Below are positions 23,275 to 31,972 of a stretch of 64,000 nucleotides of DNA, in pieces; the first letter of the stretch is position 1, and each line of letters begins with the position of its first letter. The position numbers and the translations under genes were made by a program. Origin of the DNA: Streptomyces sp. Alt3 (GTDB lineage: Bacteria; Actinomycetota; Actinomycetes; Streptomycetales; Streptomycetaceae); assembly GCF_030719215.1 (NCBI RefSeq), contig NZ_CP120983.1, forward strand, positions 7,564,001-7,628,000, in the 5' to 3' direction. Under the pieces are notes generated by a model that saw only the letters and a list, made by a program, of their open reading frames with translations, was not told the origin of the DNA and searched no databases.

Positions 23275-24498
23275 TCAGCTGTTCGTCGCGTTGCGGGCCG
23301 AGTAGCCGAGGACCGCCGCCGTGGCGGCGAGCAGCGTCACCGTGGTGAGGGCGACCGGGAGGGAGATCCAGTCCGCGAGGAAGCCGATCACCGGCGGCCC
23401 CAGGAGCATTCCGCCGTAGCCCAGGGTCGACGCGGCGGCCACCCCGCTGGGCCCGGCCAGCGCGCCCGCCCGGCCGACCGCGACGGGGAATATGTTGGCC
23501 AGGCCCAGACCGGCCACCGCGAAGCCGAGCAGCGCGAGCCAGAGGACCGGGGCCAGCGCGCCGAGCAGCATCCCCGCCGCGGCCGTCGCCCCGCCCGTCA
23601 CCAGGGTGCGGGTCTGCCCGAAGCGTTCGAGGAGCGTGGTGCCGCTGAGCCTGCCGACGGCCATCGTCAGTGCGAACAGGGAGTATCCGGCGGCGGCGGG
23701 ACCGGGGGAGGCCCCAAGGTCCTGACCGAGGTGCAACGCGCCCCACTCGGCCAGTGCTCCCTCGCCGTAGGCCGTGCAGAGAGCGATGACGCCGAACAGG
23801 ATCACGATCCGGCGTGCCTGGGTGCTCGTGCCCTTCGACTGCTCAGGGGCGTTCTCCGCCCCCTGCTCCACGGAAGGCGCGGCAGGGCCACCGCGCAGGA
23901 GCACAGGGCCGGTCACCGCGGTGACGGCGAGCCCGACGCCCGTCAGGGCGGCGAGGTGCGTCGCGGGCGACAGGCCGCCGGCGACCAGGCCGCCGAGGCC
24001 CGCGCCCGCCATGCCGCCGAAGCTGAACGCGGCGTGGAAGCTCGGCATCACGGGGCGCCGTAGAGCGGTCACCAGATCGACGGCCGCGCTGTTCATCGAC
24101 ACGTTCATGCCGCCGTACGCGGCACCGAAGAGCAGGAGCACGAGACCGAGGGTGAGGGCCGAACCCGTGTGCGCGGGAAGGGCGATGCTCAGTGACAGCA
24201 GCACCCCGCAGACCACGGTGACCGCGTGGCTTCCGTAGCGCCGGCAGAGCCTTCCGGCGAGCATCATGGTGATCACCGCGCCCGCGGAGACGCCGAGCAG
24301 GGCGAGCCCCAGGGTGGAGGCCGTGGCTCCCGTCTGGTGCTTGATGGCCGGGATGCGGACCACCCAGCCGGCGAAGAGGAAGCCGTCGAGGGCGAAGAAG
24401 ACGGTCAGGGCGGTACGGAGGCGGGCCGGCGGAAGCGGGGCGGTGTCTCCGCCAGGTCCCCCCGACGGGGCCGTCCGCAGTTTGTTTACTCGCGGCAC
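23275..24498 (-). CDS. MFS transporter
   Basis: This 407-aa transporter has about 12 hydrophobic helices. Marks include ALDGFLFAGWVVRIPAIKHQTGATASTLGLAL in helix 1-2, AGRLCRRYGSHAVT (MFS loop 2-3) and FGVIALCTAYGEGALAEWGALHL in the second half, which recalls the Fuc/Bsc-type MFS branch. The direction and substrate are unknown. I chose GTG at 24498 because a TATGCT stands 6 nt upstream with a TTGCGC at -35, giving a leaderless message. The longer open frame has no ribosome site. Confidence 0.85.
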   Translation of the reverse strand: MPRVNKLRTAPSGGPGGDTAPLPPARLRTALTVFFALDGFLFAGWVVRIPAIKHQTGATASTLGLALLGVSAGAVITMMLAGRLCRRYGSHAVTVVCGVLLSLSIALPAHTGSALTLGLVLLLFGAAYGGMNVSMNSAAVDLVTALRRPVMPSFHAAFSFGGMAGAGLGGLVAGGLSPATHLAALTGVGLAVTAVTGPVLLRGGPAAPSVEQGAENAPEQSKGTSTQARRIVILFGVIALCTAYGEGALAEWGALHLGQDLGASPGPAAAGYSLFALTMAVGRLSGTTLLERFGQTRTLVTGGATAAAGMLLGALAPVLWLALLGFAVAGLGLANIFPVAVGRAGALAGPSGVAAASTLGYGGMLLGPPVIGFLADWISLPVALTTVTLLAATAAVLGYSARNATNS

Positions 24499-24504
24499 AA
24501 AGTG

Positions 24505-24534
24505 AGCATAGAGTGGCCCCGAGACCGCGCGCAA
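24505..24534 (-). promoter_or_regulatory. Leaderless promoter of the MFS transporter
   Basis: On the minus strand: TTGCGC (24534-24529), 18 nt, TATGCT (24510-24505), then 6 nt to the GTG at 24498. No ribosome site is present. Confidence 0.5.
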
Positions 24535-24620
24535 GGGGCACCGTCCCCGTGACGGGCAGGTGAACGGTGCGGGGTGCCGAAGCGTCCGCAACGCCCCCGG
24601 ATCGTGGGAGACTCGCCCCC

Positions 24621-25835
24621 ATGAACGGCAAGTCGACCAGCACGCGGACGAAGTTGGAGAGGGGCCGCAGCGCGCTCGGGCCCGCCCTGGAACTCGTGCA
24701 CACAGGACGCGCCCCCACCCGTGCCGTACTGACCTCCGAGCTCGGTGTCACCCGTGCCACGGCGGGCGCGGTGGCCGCGGAGCTCGAGGCCCTCGGGCTC
24801 ATCAAGGTCGACTCCAGCCCGGGCTCCGCGGCCGGTTCGCAGGGCCGTCCGTCCCACAGGCTGTCCGTCCGGGACGGCGGACCCGTGGCCCTCGCCGCTC
24901 AGGTGCACTCCGACGGCTTCCGTGCCGCGCTGGTCGGGCTGGGGGGCCGGATCGTGGCCACCGCGCCCGGCTGCGTCGCCGTCATGGCCGACCCCGCCCA
25001 GGTCCTCGGCGAAGTCGTCGAGGCCGGGGCCCAACTCCTGCGCGAGAGCGGGCTGCGCTGTGTCGGCGCCGGTCTCGCCGTACCCTCCGCCGTGGCCGAA
25101 CCCGAGGGTACGGCGCTCAACCCGCTGCACATCGCCTGGCCGGCCGGAGCTCCGGTCCGGGAGATCTTCTCCGCCTGTGTACGCGCGGCGGGCATTCCCG
25201 GCCCCGCTTTCACCGCCAACGACGTCAACCTCGCCGCCCTGGCCGAGCACCGGCACGGGGCGGGGCGCGGTGCTCAGCACCTGCTCTGTGTCGCCACCGG
25301 CCACCGGGGGGTGGGCGGCGCCCTCGTCCTCGACGGCCGCCTGCACAGCGGGAGTTCGGGACTCGCCCTGGAGGTCGGGCACCTCACGGTGAACCCCGAG
25401 GGCCGCCCCTGTCACTGCGGCGGACGAGGCTGCCTCGACGTCGAGACCGACCCTCTCGCCTTCCTCACCGCGGCCCGCAGGGAGCCCGGCCCCGAGGAGT
25501 CCCTCCTCAAGCAGTCCGGCGACCTGCTGCGCACGGAGTACGGGGACCCCGATGTGCGTGCCGCCGCGGAGGAGCTGATCGACCGGCTCGGCCTCGGCCT
25601 CGCCGGACTGGTCAACATCCTCAACCCGGACCGCGTCATCCTGGGCGGGCTGCACCGCGACCTCCTGCAGGCCGACCCCGAACGGCTGCGGGCAGTCGTC
25701 GCCGACCGCAGCCTGTGGGGCCGCAGCGGGAGCGTGCCGATCCTCTCCTGCACGCTGGACCACAACAGCCTGGTGGGTGCCGCCGAGATGGCCTGGCAGC
25801 CCGTACTCGACGACCCGCTGGCGGCGCTGGCCTGA
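24621..25835 (+). CDS. ROK-family transcriptional regulator
   Basis: This 404-aa protein has an N-terminal winged HTH (TRAVLTSELGVTRATAGAVAAELEALGLIKV) joined to a ROK sugar-sensing domain. The zinc site HLTVNPEGRPCHCGGRGCLDVETD is intact, but the phosphate loop DIGGT is replaced by AAQVHSDGF, so it is a regulator and not a kinase. It is divergent from the MFS transporter (122-nt gap), which may be its target. Confidence 0.88.
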   Translation: MNGKSTSTRTKLERGRSALGPALELVHTGRAPTRAVLTSELGVTRATAGAVAAELEALGLIKVDSSPGSAAGSQGRPSHRLSVRDGGPVALAAQVHSDGFRAALVGLGGRIVATAPGCVAVMADPAQVLGEVVEAGAQLLRESGLRCVGAGLAVPSAVAEPEGTALNPLHIAWPAGAPVREIFSACVRAAGIPGPAFTANDVNLAALAEHRHGAGRGAQHLLCVATGHRGVGGALVLDGRLHSGSSGLALEVGHLTVNPEGRPCHCGGRGCLDVETDPLAFLTAARREPGPEESLLKQSGDLLRTEYGDPDVRAAAEELIDRLGLGLAGLVNILNPDRVILGGLHRDLLQADPERLRAVVADRSLWGRSGSVPILSCTLDHNSLVGAAEMAWQPVLDDPLAALA

Positions 25836-25865
25836 CCGGCAGGCCGGGGGAGGGTACCGCCGGTC
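25834..25865. terminator. Weak hairpin between convergent ROK regulator and phosphotriesterase genes
   Basis: GACCGGC (25834-25840) pairs with GCCGGTC (25859-25865) over an 18-nt loop. The left arm includes the ROK stop codon. Confidence 0.35.
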
Positions 25866-25880
25866 GGAGTGCGGCCCCGT

Positions 25881-26771
25881 TCAGCCGGTGGCCAGGGCGA
25901 ACGCCCGCGCCGGATTGGCGACGAGTGCCGCCTCCAGCGCCTCCTCACCGAGGGACCGCGCCAGACGCGGACGCAGTCGCCGCAACAGGTACGGCATCCC
26001 CGGTGTCTCCGGCACCGTGGTGTCGCCGCCGAGCAGCAACTGCCCGCCGAACCCGGCCTCCGCGAGTGATGCCAACTGCTCGGGCAGCCGCCAGTCCGTG
26101 GCGTGGTGGGCCCGGGAAGGCCCGTCGAACGCCAGGAAGGCGCCCGTCCGCGCGATGTCGAGCTGTGCGAGGGCGTCGGGGAACCGTCCCGGATGGCCGA
26201 GGATCACCCGTCGCGGTTCCACCCCCAGCTCTCCGCACAGCAGATCCAGTACGTCCGTCGCGGCCGTGCCCAGCTCCAGATGGACGGCGATCGGAGCCCC
26301 CGTACGGTGATGGGCCCCGGCAGCCGCCACCATCGTGTGCCTCGCGTGGGTGTCGACGCGGTGGAACGCGCCGGCCACCTTGATCAGGCCCGCCCGCACC
26401 CCTGTGGCGCCGATCCCGTCCGTGATCTCCGAGACGAACAGTTCCTCCAGCCCCGGCATGATCCGGTCGAGCAGTCCGGGTGCGTAGTGGGCCGCGCGGT
26501 GCAGTCCGGTCGCCGCGACGATCCGCGTTCCGCCTTCCCGGGAGAGAGCAGCCAGATCCTCCGGCCGCCTGCCCATCCCGTAGGGGGTCCACTGGACGAC
26601 CGCGCGCCCGCCCAGTGCGTGGAATTCCTTCAGCCGGCCGCGGGCGTCGGCGGGGTCGTCCAGCTCCAGCCCGGGCAGCGCGGGGGTACGGATGAACAGG
26701 TGGTCGTGCGCGTCGCAGACTCCCAGCTCCCCGGCGGGGACGTCCCCGAGCACGGTACGGACCCGGGTCAC
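25881..26771 (-). CDS. Phosphotriesterase-family metallohydrolase
   Basis: This 296-aa amidohydrolase-fold protein has the binuclear metal ligands of the PTE family: HDH at residues 22-24, the bridging (carboxylated) Lys131 in LIKVAG, His164 (AVHLELG), His193 (ILGHPG) and Asp250 (LLGGD). Natural substrates of this family are often lactones. The start is GTG at 26771; the overlap GTGA with the DUF4865 stop suggests translational coupling. It is the last gene of the TetR-DUF4865-PTE operon. Confidence 0.85.
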   Translation of the reverse strand: MTRVRTVLGDVPAGELGVCDAHDHLFIRTPALPGLELDDPADARGRLKEFHALGGRAVVQWTPYGMGRRPEDLAALSREGGTRIVAATGLHRAAHYAPGLLDRIMPGLEELFVSEITDGIGATGVRAGLIKVAGAFHRVDTHARHTMVAAAGAHHRTGAPIAVHLELGTAATDVLDLLCGELGVEPRRVILGHPGRFPDALAQLDIARTGAFLAFDGPSRAHHATDWRLPEQLASLAEAGFGGQLLLGGDTTVPETPGMPYLLRRLRPRLARSLGEEALEAALVANPARAFALATG

Positions 26772-27349
26772 CGCTGATGCCCCCGCCCCAGCCGGCCGCG
26801 CTCCGGGGCGGACAGGTGCAGCACCTCGTATCGGTCGCCCGGCATCCGGGGCGGCTCGTGTTCCCAGAGACTGAAGTGGAGCAGCTCCCAGTGGAGGGGA
26901 TCGAGGGCCAGTGCCGTGGCGACGGCCCCGGGAGTGTCCGCCAGCCGGTGACTCTCCTCCAGCGCAGCCTCCATCGCCGCAGCCGGCCGGACGTCGTCCC
27001 CGATCCGCTCGCGCCGGCGGACCGCGGTGCGCGGGCGTGCCTCCGGGTCGGGCCCCTCCCGGTAGGAGAGCCCGGTCCAGTGCCGCACCTCGGGGCGGCC
27101 GAAATCGTCCACGACGCCCTGGAATCCGGGGCCCCGGAGGAAGGAGGTCATGCCCTCGGGCGCCGACCACAGATACAGCGGGGCGTACTGGTTGACCGGT
27201 GAGGTGCCACCGCGCTCCCGGACCAGGTACGCCTTCAGGCCGAGGCCGGGGAATGCGTCGAGGAGGTGGCCCCTGGTCGCGACCCTCTCGCGGATGATCT
27301 CCATGTCGTAGTCGGCGGGAAGGGTGATCTCGTACTGCATCGCGTGCAT
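26768..27349 (-). CDS. DUF4865 family protein
   Basis: This 193-aa protein opens with MHAMQYEITLPADYDMEIIRERVATRGHLLDAFPGLGLKAYLVRERG, followed by NQYAPLYLWSAPEGMTSFLRG. This is the DUF4865 pattern, an uncharacterised family reminiscent of the alpha+beta barrel monooxygenase/EthD shape. I chose ATG at 27349 with GGAG 7 nt upstream. It lies between TetR (32-nt gap) and the phosphotriesterase (4-nt overlap); in many genomes a TetR gene precedes it. Confidence 0.85.
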   Translation of the reverse strand: MHAMQYEITLPADYDMEIIRERVATRGHLLDAFPGLGLKAYLVRERGGTSPVNQYAPLYLWSAPEGMTSFLRGPGFQGVVDDFGRPEVRHWTGLSYREGPDPEARPRTAVRRRERIGDDVRPAAAMEAALEESHRLADTPGAVATALALDPLHWELLHFSLWEHEPPRMPGDRYEVLHLSAPERGRLGRGHQR

Positions 27350-27381
27350 CGCGTTCTCCTCGGGCCGCTGGGCGGCCGGTC

Positions 27382-27957
27382 TCAGGCCAGGCCGGCCGGT
27401 GCGGCGGGGGCGAGCAGGGAGAGCAGTCCCTGGACGGCGGAGTCGAAGGCGGCCGTCGATCCGGACGCGCGGGCCAGGACGTAGCCGCCCTGGACGGTGG
27501 CCACCACGGCGGCGGCGACCTCTCCGGCTGCGAGGCCGGGGGAGAACTCGCCCTGATCCAGGCCCTCCTGGATGATCTCGGCGAGTCGCCCCCGTAGCCA
27601 GTCGATCGTCTCGTCCACCGGGGCCCGCAGCGCGTCGCTGGCGATCACCTCGGGATCCATCGTCAGCCGACCCACCGGGCAGCCCTTCAGGACGTCGCGC
27701 TCGCGCAGCAGATAGGCCGCGATCCGCTCGTACGCGGATCCGGGGCCGTCCAGCAGACGCCCGGCGGTCCCCCTCATCTCCGCGGCGGTACGGGAGACGG
27801 CGGCGAGCGCCAGACCGGGCTTGCCCGCGAAATGGTGGTACATGCTGCCCTGGCCCGCTCCCGCCCGCTGCTGGATCGCCTTGGGACTGGTGCCCACGTA
27901 GCCGCGCTCCCAGAGGAGTTCCTGGGTGGCTTCGATCAACCGCTCCGGAGTGCTCAT
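27382..27957 (-). CDS. TetR-family regulator
   Basis: This 191-aa protein has the HTH STPERLIEATQELLWERGYVGTSPKAIQQRAGAGQGSMYHHFAGKPGLALAAV and a TetR_C domain containing LKGCPVGRL, which suits the LmrA/YxaF-like branch. I chose ATG at 27957; the longer frame would cover the operator. It is the first gene of the operon with DUF4865 and the phosphotriesterase, and the palindrome just upstream points to autoregulation. Confidence 0.88.
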   Translation of the reverse strand: MSTPERLIEATQELLWERGYVGTSPKAIQQRAGAGQGSMYHHFAGKPGLALAAVSRTAAEMRGTAGRLLDGPGSAYERIAAYLLRERDVLKGCPVGRLTMDPEVIASDALRAPVDETIDWLRGRLAEIIQEGLDQGEFSPGLAAGEVAAAVVATVQGGYVLARASGSTAAFDSAVQGLLSLLAPAAPAGLA

Positions 27958-27964
27958 CACGACA

Positions 27965-27986
27965 CTGTACATACCAGTAGGTACAG
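27965..27986. promoter_or_regulatory. TetR operator upstream of TetR-DUF4865-PTE operon
   Basis: A 22-bp imperfect palindrome, 18 of 22 positions symmetric, with arms CTGTAC and GTACAG and inner TAC/GTA. It begins 8 nt before the TetR start codon and overlaps a TANNNT -10 candidate (TACAGT). Confidence 0.7.
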
Positions 27987-28125
27987 AAGTCTCGGATTCG
28001 CTGCACCACCGCGACATCCGTGCGGAGCGGCAACGGCGCAGGAGTGCCCGTGCCGTGCGTGGAAGGACCGGAGCGCGTCGGTCACGGTGGACCGGCGCGC
28101 TCCGGGTGCGCCGGGCGCGGCCCCG

Positions 28126-28653
28126 TCAGCCGACGACGGCCGACCTGACCCGCGTCCGTGTCGCCGACGGCTCCAGCAGTCCGGCGGCGTTCGAACCGAA
28201 CGGCCCGTCGGTCGTCGACCCGTACACCGGGAGGGGGTGCAGCGCGGCGGTGGTGAAGGAGGGCGCGGGCAGGGTGAACCAGATGACCTTCCCCGCGTCT
28301 TCGCTCGGTCGTACGCCCCAGCTCTCGCTGACCGCGGCGATCATCGCCAGCCCGCGCCCGGAGGTGGCGGACGAATCGGCGAAGGACATGGTCGGCAGCC
28401 GGGGGTCGTGGTCGTGGACGGAGACCGTCAGCCGGTCGAGCAGCAGCTCGATCTCGACGGTGCATGATTTGTCCGGCTGTGCATGCCGGTGGACATTGGT
28501 CAGCAGTTCCGTGACGCCGAGCGCTGCATGGTCGATCAGAGGATCGAGATGCCAGTAGCGCAGTTGCGCCGAGATTATTCTGCGGACCTGACCGATCCGC
28601 GACGGCAGGGCCTGGAGCTCCACCGCGCAGTGCCTGCTTGGCTCGCTGATCAC
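28126..28653 (-). CDS. ATP-binding protein, anti-sigma factor / RsbW-like histidine-kinase ATPase
   Basis: This 175-aa protein of the HATPase_c_2 type has an N-box ELLTNVHRHA, VSVHDHDPRLP (G1-like box) and SGRGLAMIAAVSESWG (G2 box). Streptomycetes carry dozens of such stand-alone ATPases; a few bind sigma or anti-anti-sigma factors. There is no sigma factor or STAS partner next to it. The C-terminal 35 residues are low-complexity and unusual. The gap upstream holds no gene. Confidence 0.8.
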   Translation of the reverse strand: MISEPSRHCAVELQALPSRIGQVRRIISAQLRYWHLDPLIDHAALGVTELLTNVHRHAQPDKSCTVEIELLLDRLTVSVHDHDPRLPTMSFADSSATSGRGLAMIAAVSESWGVRPSEDAGKVIWFTLPAPSFTTAALHPLPVYGSTTDGPFGSNAAGLLEPSATRTRVRSAVVG

Positions 28654-28867
28654 GGCTGCGACTCCCCGAAATAGGTCCGGAAGAAGACGAAGGAACGGAT
28701 CCAGCAGATTGCTGACTGCTGTTTCTGGTCACGCGTGGTCCGCCCTGCTCGGCTCCCGGCGGGGGCGGCTTCCGCTGTCACCGCCGGTGCACCTTCAGTG
28801 ACGTGTGACCAGCGTGACTCAGGGGGTTGGGCTCCGCAACTCGCGGTGCCCGGGACGGACCGCAGCG

Positions 28868-29245
28868 TCAGATGCGCCGCACGGCGGCACTCCTCAGCGC
28901 GTCCAGGAATCTGCGGACCGGTGCGGCCCCGCCGGGCCGCCGGTTGCGCTGGCCCATGGTCAGCCGGTACCGCACCCCATTGATGCGGGCTATCGCCGAG
29001 TCGGCGGCCAGGAACCACGGCTTCCCGGCGCTCACGGACGTCACCGGGGCGCTGGCGATCTCCCGCCCGTTGCTCGTCAGCAGCACGATCCTGCCGTCCT
29101 TGACGATCACTTGGCCGGCTCGGGTCAGCGACCGCGCCCACCGTTGGATCCTGACGTCGCTCGCGCGGAACTCCGCCGCGCCGAACTCCGGCGTCGCGAA
29201 CTCCTGCGCACCGAAATCCGCAGCACTGAACTCTGTCTCGGCCAC
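28868..29245 (-). CDS. Protein with N-terminal pentapeptide-like repeat and unknown domain
   Basis: This 125-aa protein has five tandem pentads at residues 6-30 of the form F-x-x-x-acidic (FSAAD FGAQE FATPE FGAAE FRASD). The rest, RIVLLTSNGREIASAPVTSVSAGKPWFLAADSAIARINGVRYRLTMG, looks like a small beta-rich (PH-like) domain. GTG at 29245 has GGGGGG 5 nt upstream. I do not recognise the family. It sits between the anti-sigma-type ATPase (co-directional, 214-nt gap) and the divergent PLP enzyme. Confidence 0.6.
   Translation of the reverse strand: MAETEFSAADFGAQEFATPEFGAAEFRASDVRIQRWARSLTRAGQVIVKDGRIVLLTSNGREIASAPVTSVSAGKPWFLAADSAIARINGVRYRLTMGQRNRRPGGAAPVRRFLDALRSAAVRRI
29156..29230 (-). repeat. 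Five 15-bp tandem repeats coding for pentapeptides
   Basis: Each unit is a variant of GCGCCGAACTCCGGC read on the plus strand, in phase with codons of the gene on the minus strand. Confidence 0.75.
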
Positions 29246-29476
29246 TTCGCCCCCCTTGTGCCAGCTTCTGCAAGTCTGCCCGCGGACGGGGCCCCTGCAC
29301 CAGGCCTCATCACCGATTTCGGCAGCGACCGGGATCAGTTCCCGTCCCCGGGGCCCGCAAGCTCGAACACCTGGGCCAAGGAAGGGCTATGGACCGTCAA
29401 AGTAAACGTTTGTGCAGGTGGGGGGAATATCGTGGGTACCGCACGCAGGAACGCCGTCACCCGAAGGAGACCCCTG

Positions 29477-30610
29477 ATGGACACCGGTGAGCACACACCC
29501 GGCGGCGACGTCATGGACACCGTGGACGTCGACCGGAGCGACCCGGACTACCGGGCCTGGCTCAAGGAGGCGGTGCGCAAGGTCCAGGCGGACGCCAACC
29601 GTTCGGCCGACACCCATCTCCTGCGCTTCCCGCTTCCGGAACACTGGGGCATCGACCTCTATCTCAAGGACGAGTCGACGCACCCGACGGGCAGTCTCAA
29701 GCACCGGCTGGCCCGCTCGCTGTTCCTCTACGGGCTCTGCAACGGCTGGATCCGGCGCGGCAAGCCGGTCATCGAGGCGTCCAGCGGCTCGACCGCCGTC
29801 TCGGAGGCGTACTTCGCGAAGCTGATCGGTGTGCCGTTCGTCGCGGTGATGCCGCGGACCACCAGCCGCGAGAAGTGCCGCCTGATCGAATTCCACGGCG
29901 GCCGGTGCCACTTCGTCGACGACTCCCGACGGCTGTACGAGGAGTCGGCGGCCCTCGCGGCCGAGAGCGGCGGGCACTACATGGACCAGTTCACCTACGC
30001 CGAACGCGCCACGGACTGGCGGGGCAACAACAACATCGCCGAGTCCATCTACCAGCAGCTGCGCCTGGAGCGTTACCCCGAGCCGGCCTGGATCGTCGCC
30101 ACCGCCGGAACCGGCGGCACCTCGGCCACCATCGGGCGCTACGTCCGCTACATGCAGCACGACACCCGGATCTGCGTGCCCGACCCGGAGAACTCGTGCT
30201 TCTTCGACGGATGGACCCGCAACGACCAGCTGGCGACCGCCGACTGCGGCTCACGCATCGAGGGCATCGGCAGGCCGAGGATGGAGCCGAGCTTCGTGCC
30301 CGGAGCCATCGACCGGATGATGAAGGTGCCCGACGCCGCGAGCGTCGCCGCGGTCCGGGTGCTCGAACGCGCCATCGGAAGGAAGGCGGGAGGCTCGACC
30401 GGCACCGGTCTGTGGAGCGCGTTCAGACTCGTGGCCGAGATGGTGGAGAAGGGAAGCACGGGCAGCGTCGTCACGCTCTTCTGCGACCCCGGCGACCGCT
30501 ATCTCGACAAGTACTACTCGGACGACTGGCTGCGCGAGCAGGGCCTGGACATCCGGCCGTACACCGGCACGATCGACCACTTCCTGGCCACCGGCACCTG
30601 GCCCTCCTGA
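29477..30610 (+). CDS. PLP-dependent cysteine synthase / cystathionine beta-synthase family protein
   Basis: This 377-aa fold-type II PLP enzyme has LKDESTHPTGSLKHRLA with the Schiff-base Lys75, EASSGSTAVSEAYFAKLIGVPFVAVMPRTTS (substrate loop, normally SSGNTG), ATAGTGGTSATIGRY (phosphate-binding Gly loop) and GGSTGTGLWSAF. The family makes or splits cysteine, cystathionine or related beta-substituted amino acids. I chose ATG at 29477 because AGGAG lies 7 nt upstream. The STAV in place of NTG departs from true cysteine synthases, so another beta-replacement is likely. Confidence 0.85.
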   Translation: MDTGEHTPGGDVMDTVDVDRSDPDYRAWLKEAVRKVQADANRSADTHLLRFPLPEHWGIDLYLKDESTHPTGSLKHRLARSLFLYGLCNGWIRRGKPVIEASSGSTAVSEAYFAKLIGVPFVAVMPRTTSREKCRLIEFHGGRCHFVDDSRRLYEESAALAAESGGHYMDQFTYAERATDWRGNNNIAESIYQQLRLERYPEPAWIVATAGTGGTSATIGRYVRYMQHDTRICVPDPENSCFFDGWTRNDQLATADCGSRIEGIGRPRMEPSFVPGAIDRMMKVPDAASVAAVRVLERAIGRKAGGSTGTGLWSAFRLVAEMVEKGSTGSVVTLFCDPGDRYLDKYYSDDWLREQGLDIRPYTGTIDHFLATGTWPS

Positions 30611-30636
30611 CCCGGACGGAACTCCCCGGCGGGCCC

Positions 30637-31071
30637 TCAGTCCTCCAGGAGGACGCCGAGCTCCCGGGAGAAGACGCGTCGGCCCGCCGTCGCCAGCAAC
30701 GGATCGGCCCAGCGGGGAAACAGCCGCACACGCAGCTCCTCGACCCAGATCACGTGCGAGCCGGAGCCGGTCGGGCAGACGTCGATCGCCGCTCGCCCGC
30801 GCACCACGGAACCCCGCTTCTCCAGCCGGCACACCCCGGCCCGGCCGGCAGCGGGCGGGGTCCAGCGCACCACTTCCATCGGATCGTCGAAACCCAGCGG
30901 TCCCACACCGGTGCGGGCCACGAAGACCGTCCCCGCCCGGGTGGAGCCGCCCGCCGGGACGGTTACCGAGGTGAACGGAACGGTCCCGCCGTGCCGCTCC
31001 CAGTCGGTGACCCGCCGCCACGCCTCGGCGGCGGGAAGGGGAGTGAAGCGCTCGATACGGAATACGGCCAC
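30637..31071 (-). CDS. SRPBCC-family protein
   Basis: This 144-aa START/Bet v 1-fold protein has FRIERFTPLPAAEAWRRVTDWERHGGTVPFTSV at the N-terminus (typical first strand and helix of polyketide cyclase/SRPBCC proteins) and a C-terminal helix LLATAGRRVFSRELGVLLED. Such proteins bind hydrophobic ligands; no function can be given. The start is GTG at 31071 with TAGGAT 6 nt upstream and no ribosome site, again leaderless. It converges on the PLP enzyme gene (26-nt gap). Confidence 0.75.
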   Translation of the reverse strand: MAVFRIERFTPLPAAEAWRRVTDWERHGGTVPFTSVTVPAGGSTRAGTVFVARTGVGPLGFDDPMEVVRWTPPAAGRAGVCRLEKRGSVVRGRAAIDVCPTGSGSHVIWVEELRVRLFPRWADPLLATAGRRVFSRELGVLLED

Positions 31072-31141
31072 AGCCCGATCCTAGGACGTCCGGCACCCGC
31101 CGGGCACGGAACGGAGGCCGCGGGTGCGGCGCGGCGGCGGA

Positions 31142-31972
31142 CTACTCGTCCGGGGGCCCGCCCGCCACCACCAGGCCGGGAAGGTGCTCCTCGATCTCCT
31201 GCCGGGCGGCGTCAGGCACACCCGCGTCCGTGACGAACGCGTCGACCTCGTCGAGCGCCGCGAACGAACTCAGCCCCACCGTGCCCCACTTGGTGTGGTC
31301 GGCCACCACGACCACCCGCCGTGCCGCCCGCACGAAGTGCCGGTTCGTCTCGGCCTCCGCGAGATTCGGCGTGGAGAGACCGGCCTCGACCGAGATCCCG
31401 TGCACACCGAGGAACAGCACGTCGAAGTGGAGCGAGCCGATCGCGCGGTCCGCCACCGGTCCCACGAGCGAGTCCGAGGGCGTCCGGACCCCGCCGGTCA
31501 GCACCACCGTGGCCGCTCCGGCCCGCGCCCCGCCGGTCGCCGTCGGACGCTGGGCACCGTGGAACACATCGGCCACCCGCACCGAGTTCGTCACGACCGT
31601 CAGCCCCGGTACGTCCAGGAGGTGACGGGCCAGCGCGAACGTCGTCGTGCCGCCGGAGAGTGCGATGGCGCTGCCGGGCAGCGCCATCGAGGCCGCGGCC
31701 CGCGCGATGTCCTCCTTGGCGCTGAGCTCCAGTGTCGACTTGGCCTCGAAACCGGGCTCGTGGGTGCTCGCCTCGACGACCGGCACGGCCCCGCCGTGCA
31801 CCTTCTCGATGACGCCCTGACGTGCAAGCGCGTCCAGATCCCGGCGGATGGTCATGTCGGAGACGCTCAGCTTGCGGGTCAGCTCGTTGACCCTGACCCC
31901 GCCGCGCCTGCGCACATCGTCGAGGATGAGCGCGCGCCGCTGCTCCGCGAGCAGGTTCTGATTGTCGCTCAA
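31142..31972 (-). CDS. DeoR/GlpR-family regulator of sugar metabolism
   Basis: This 276-aa protein has the HTH RRALILDDVRRRGGVRVNELTRKLSVSDMTIRRDLDALARQGVIEKVHGGAV, the DeoR signature, followed by the DeoRC sugar-phosphate-sensing domain (IALSGGTTTFALARHL, TVVTNSVRVADVF, FLGVHGISVEAGLSTPNLAEAETN). I chose TTG at 31972 (LSDNQNLLAEQRR), the usual N-terminus; longer frames are possible. No sugar gene lies next to it: the neighbour is a divergent membrane hydrolase. Confidence 0.85.
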   Translation of the reverse strand: MSDNQNLLAEQRRALILDDVRRRGGVRVNELTRKLSVSDMTIRRDLDALARQGVIEKVHGGAVPVVEASTHEPGFEAKSTLELSAKEDIARAAASMALPGSAIALSGGTTTFALARHLLDVPGLTVVTNSVRVADVFHGAQRPTATGGARAGAATVVLTGGVRTPSDSLVGPVADRAIGSLHFDVLFLGVHGISVEAGLSTPNLAEAETNRHFVRAARRVVVVADHTKWGTVGLSSFAALDEVDAFVTDAGVPDAARQEIEEHLPGLVVAGGPPDE

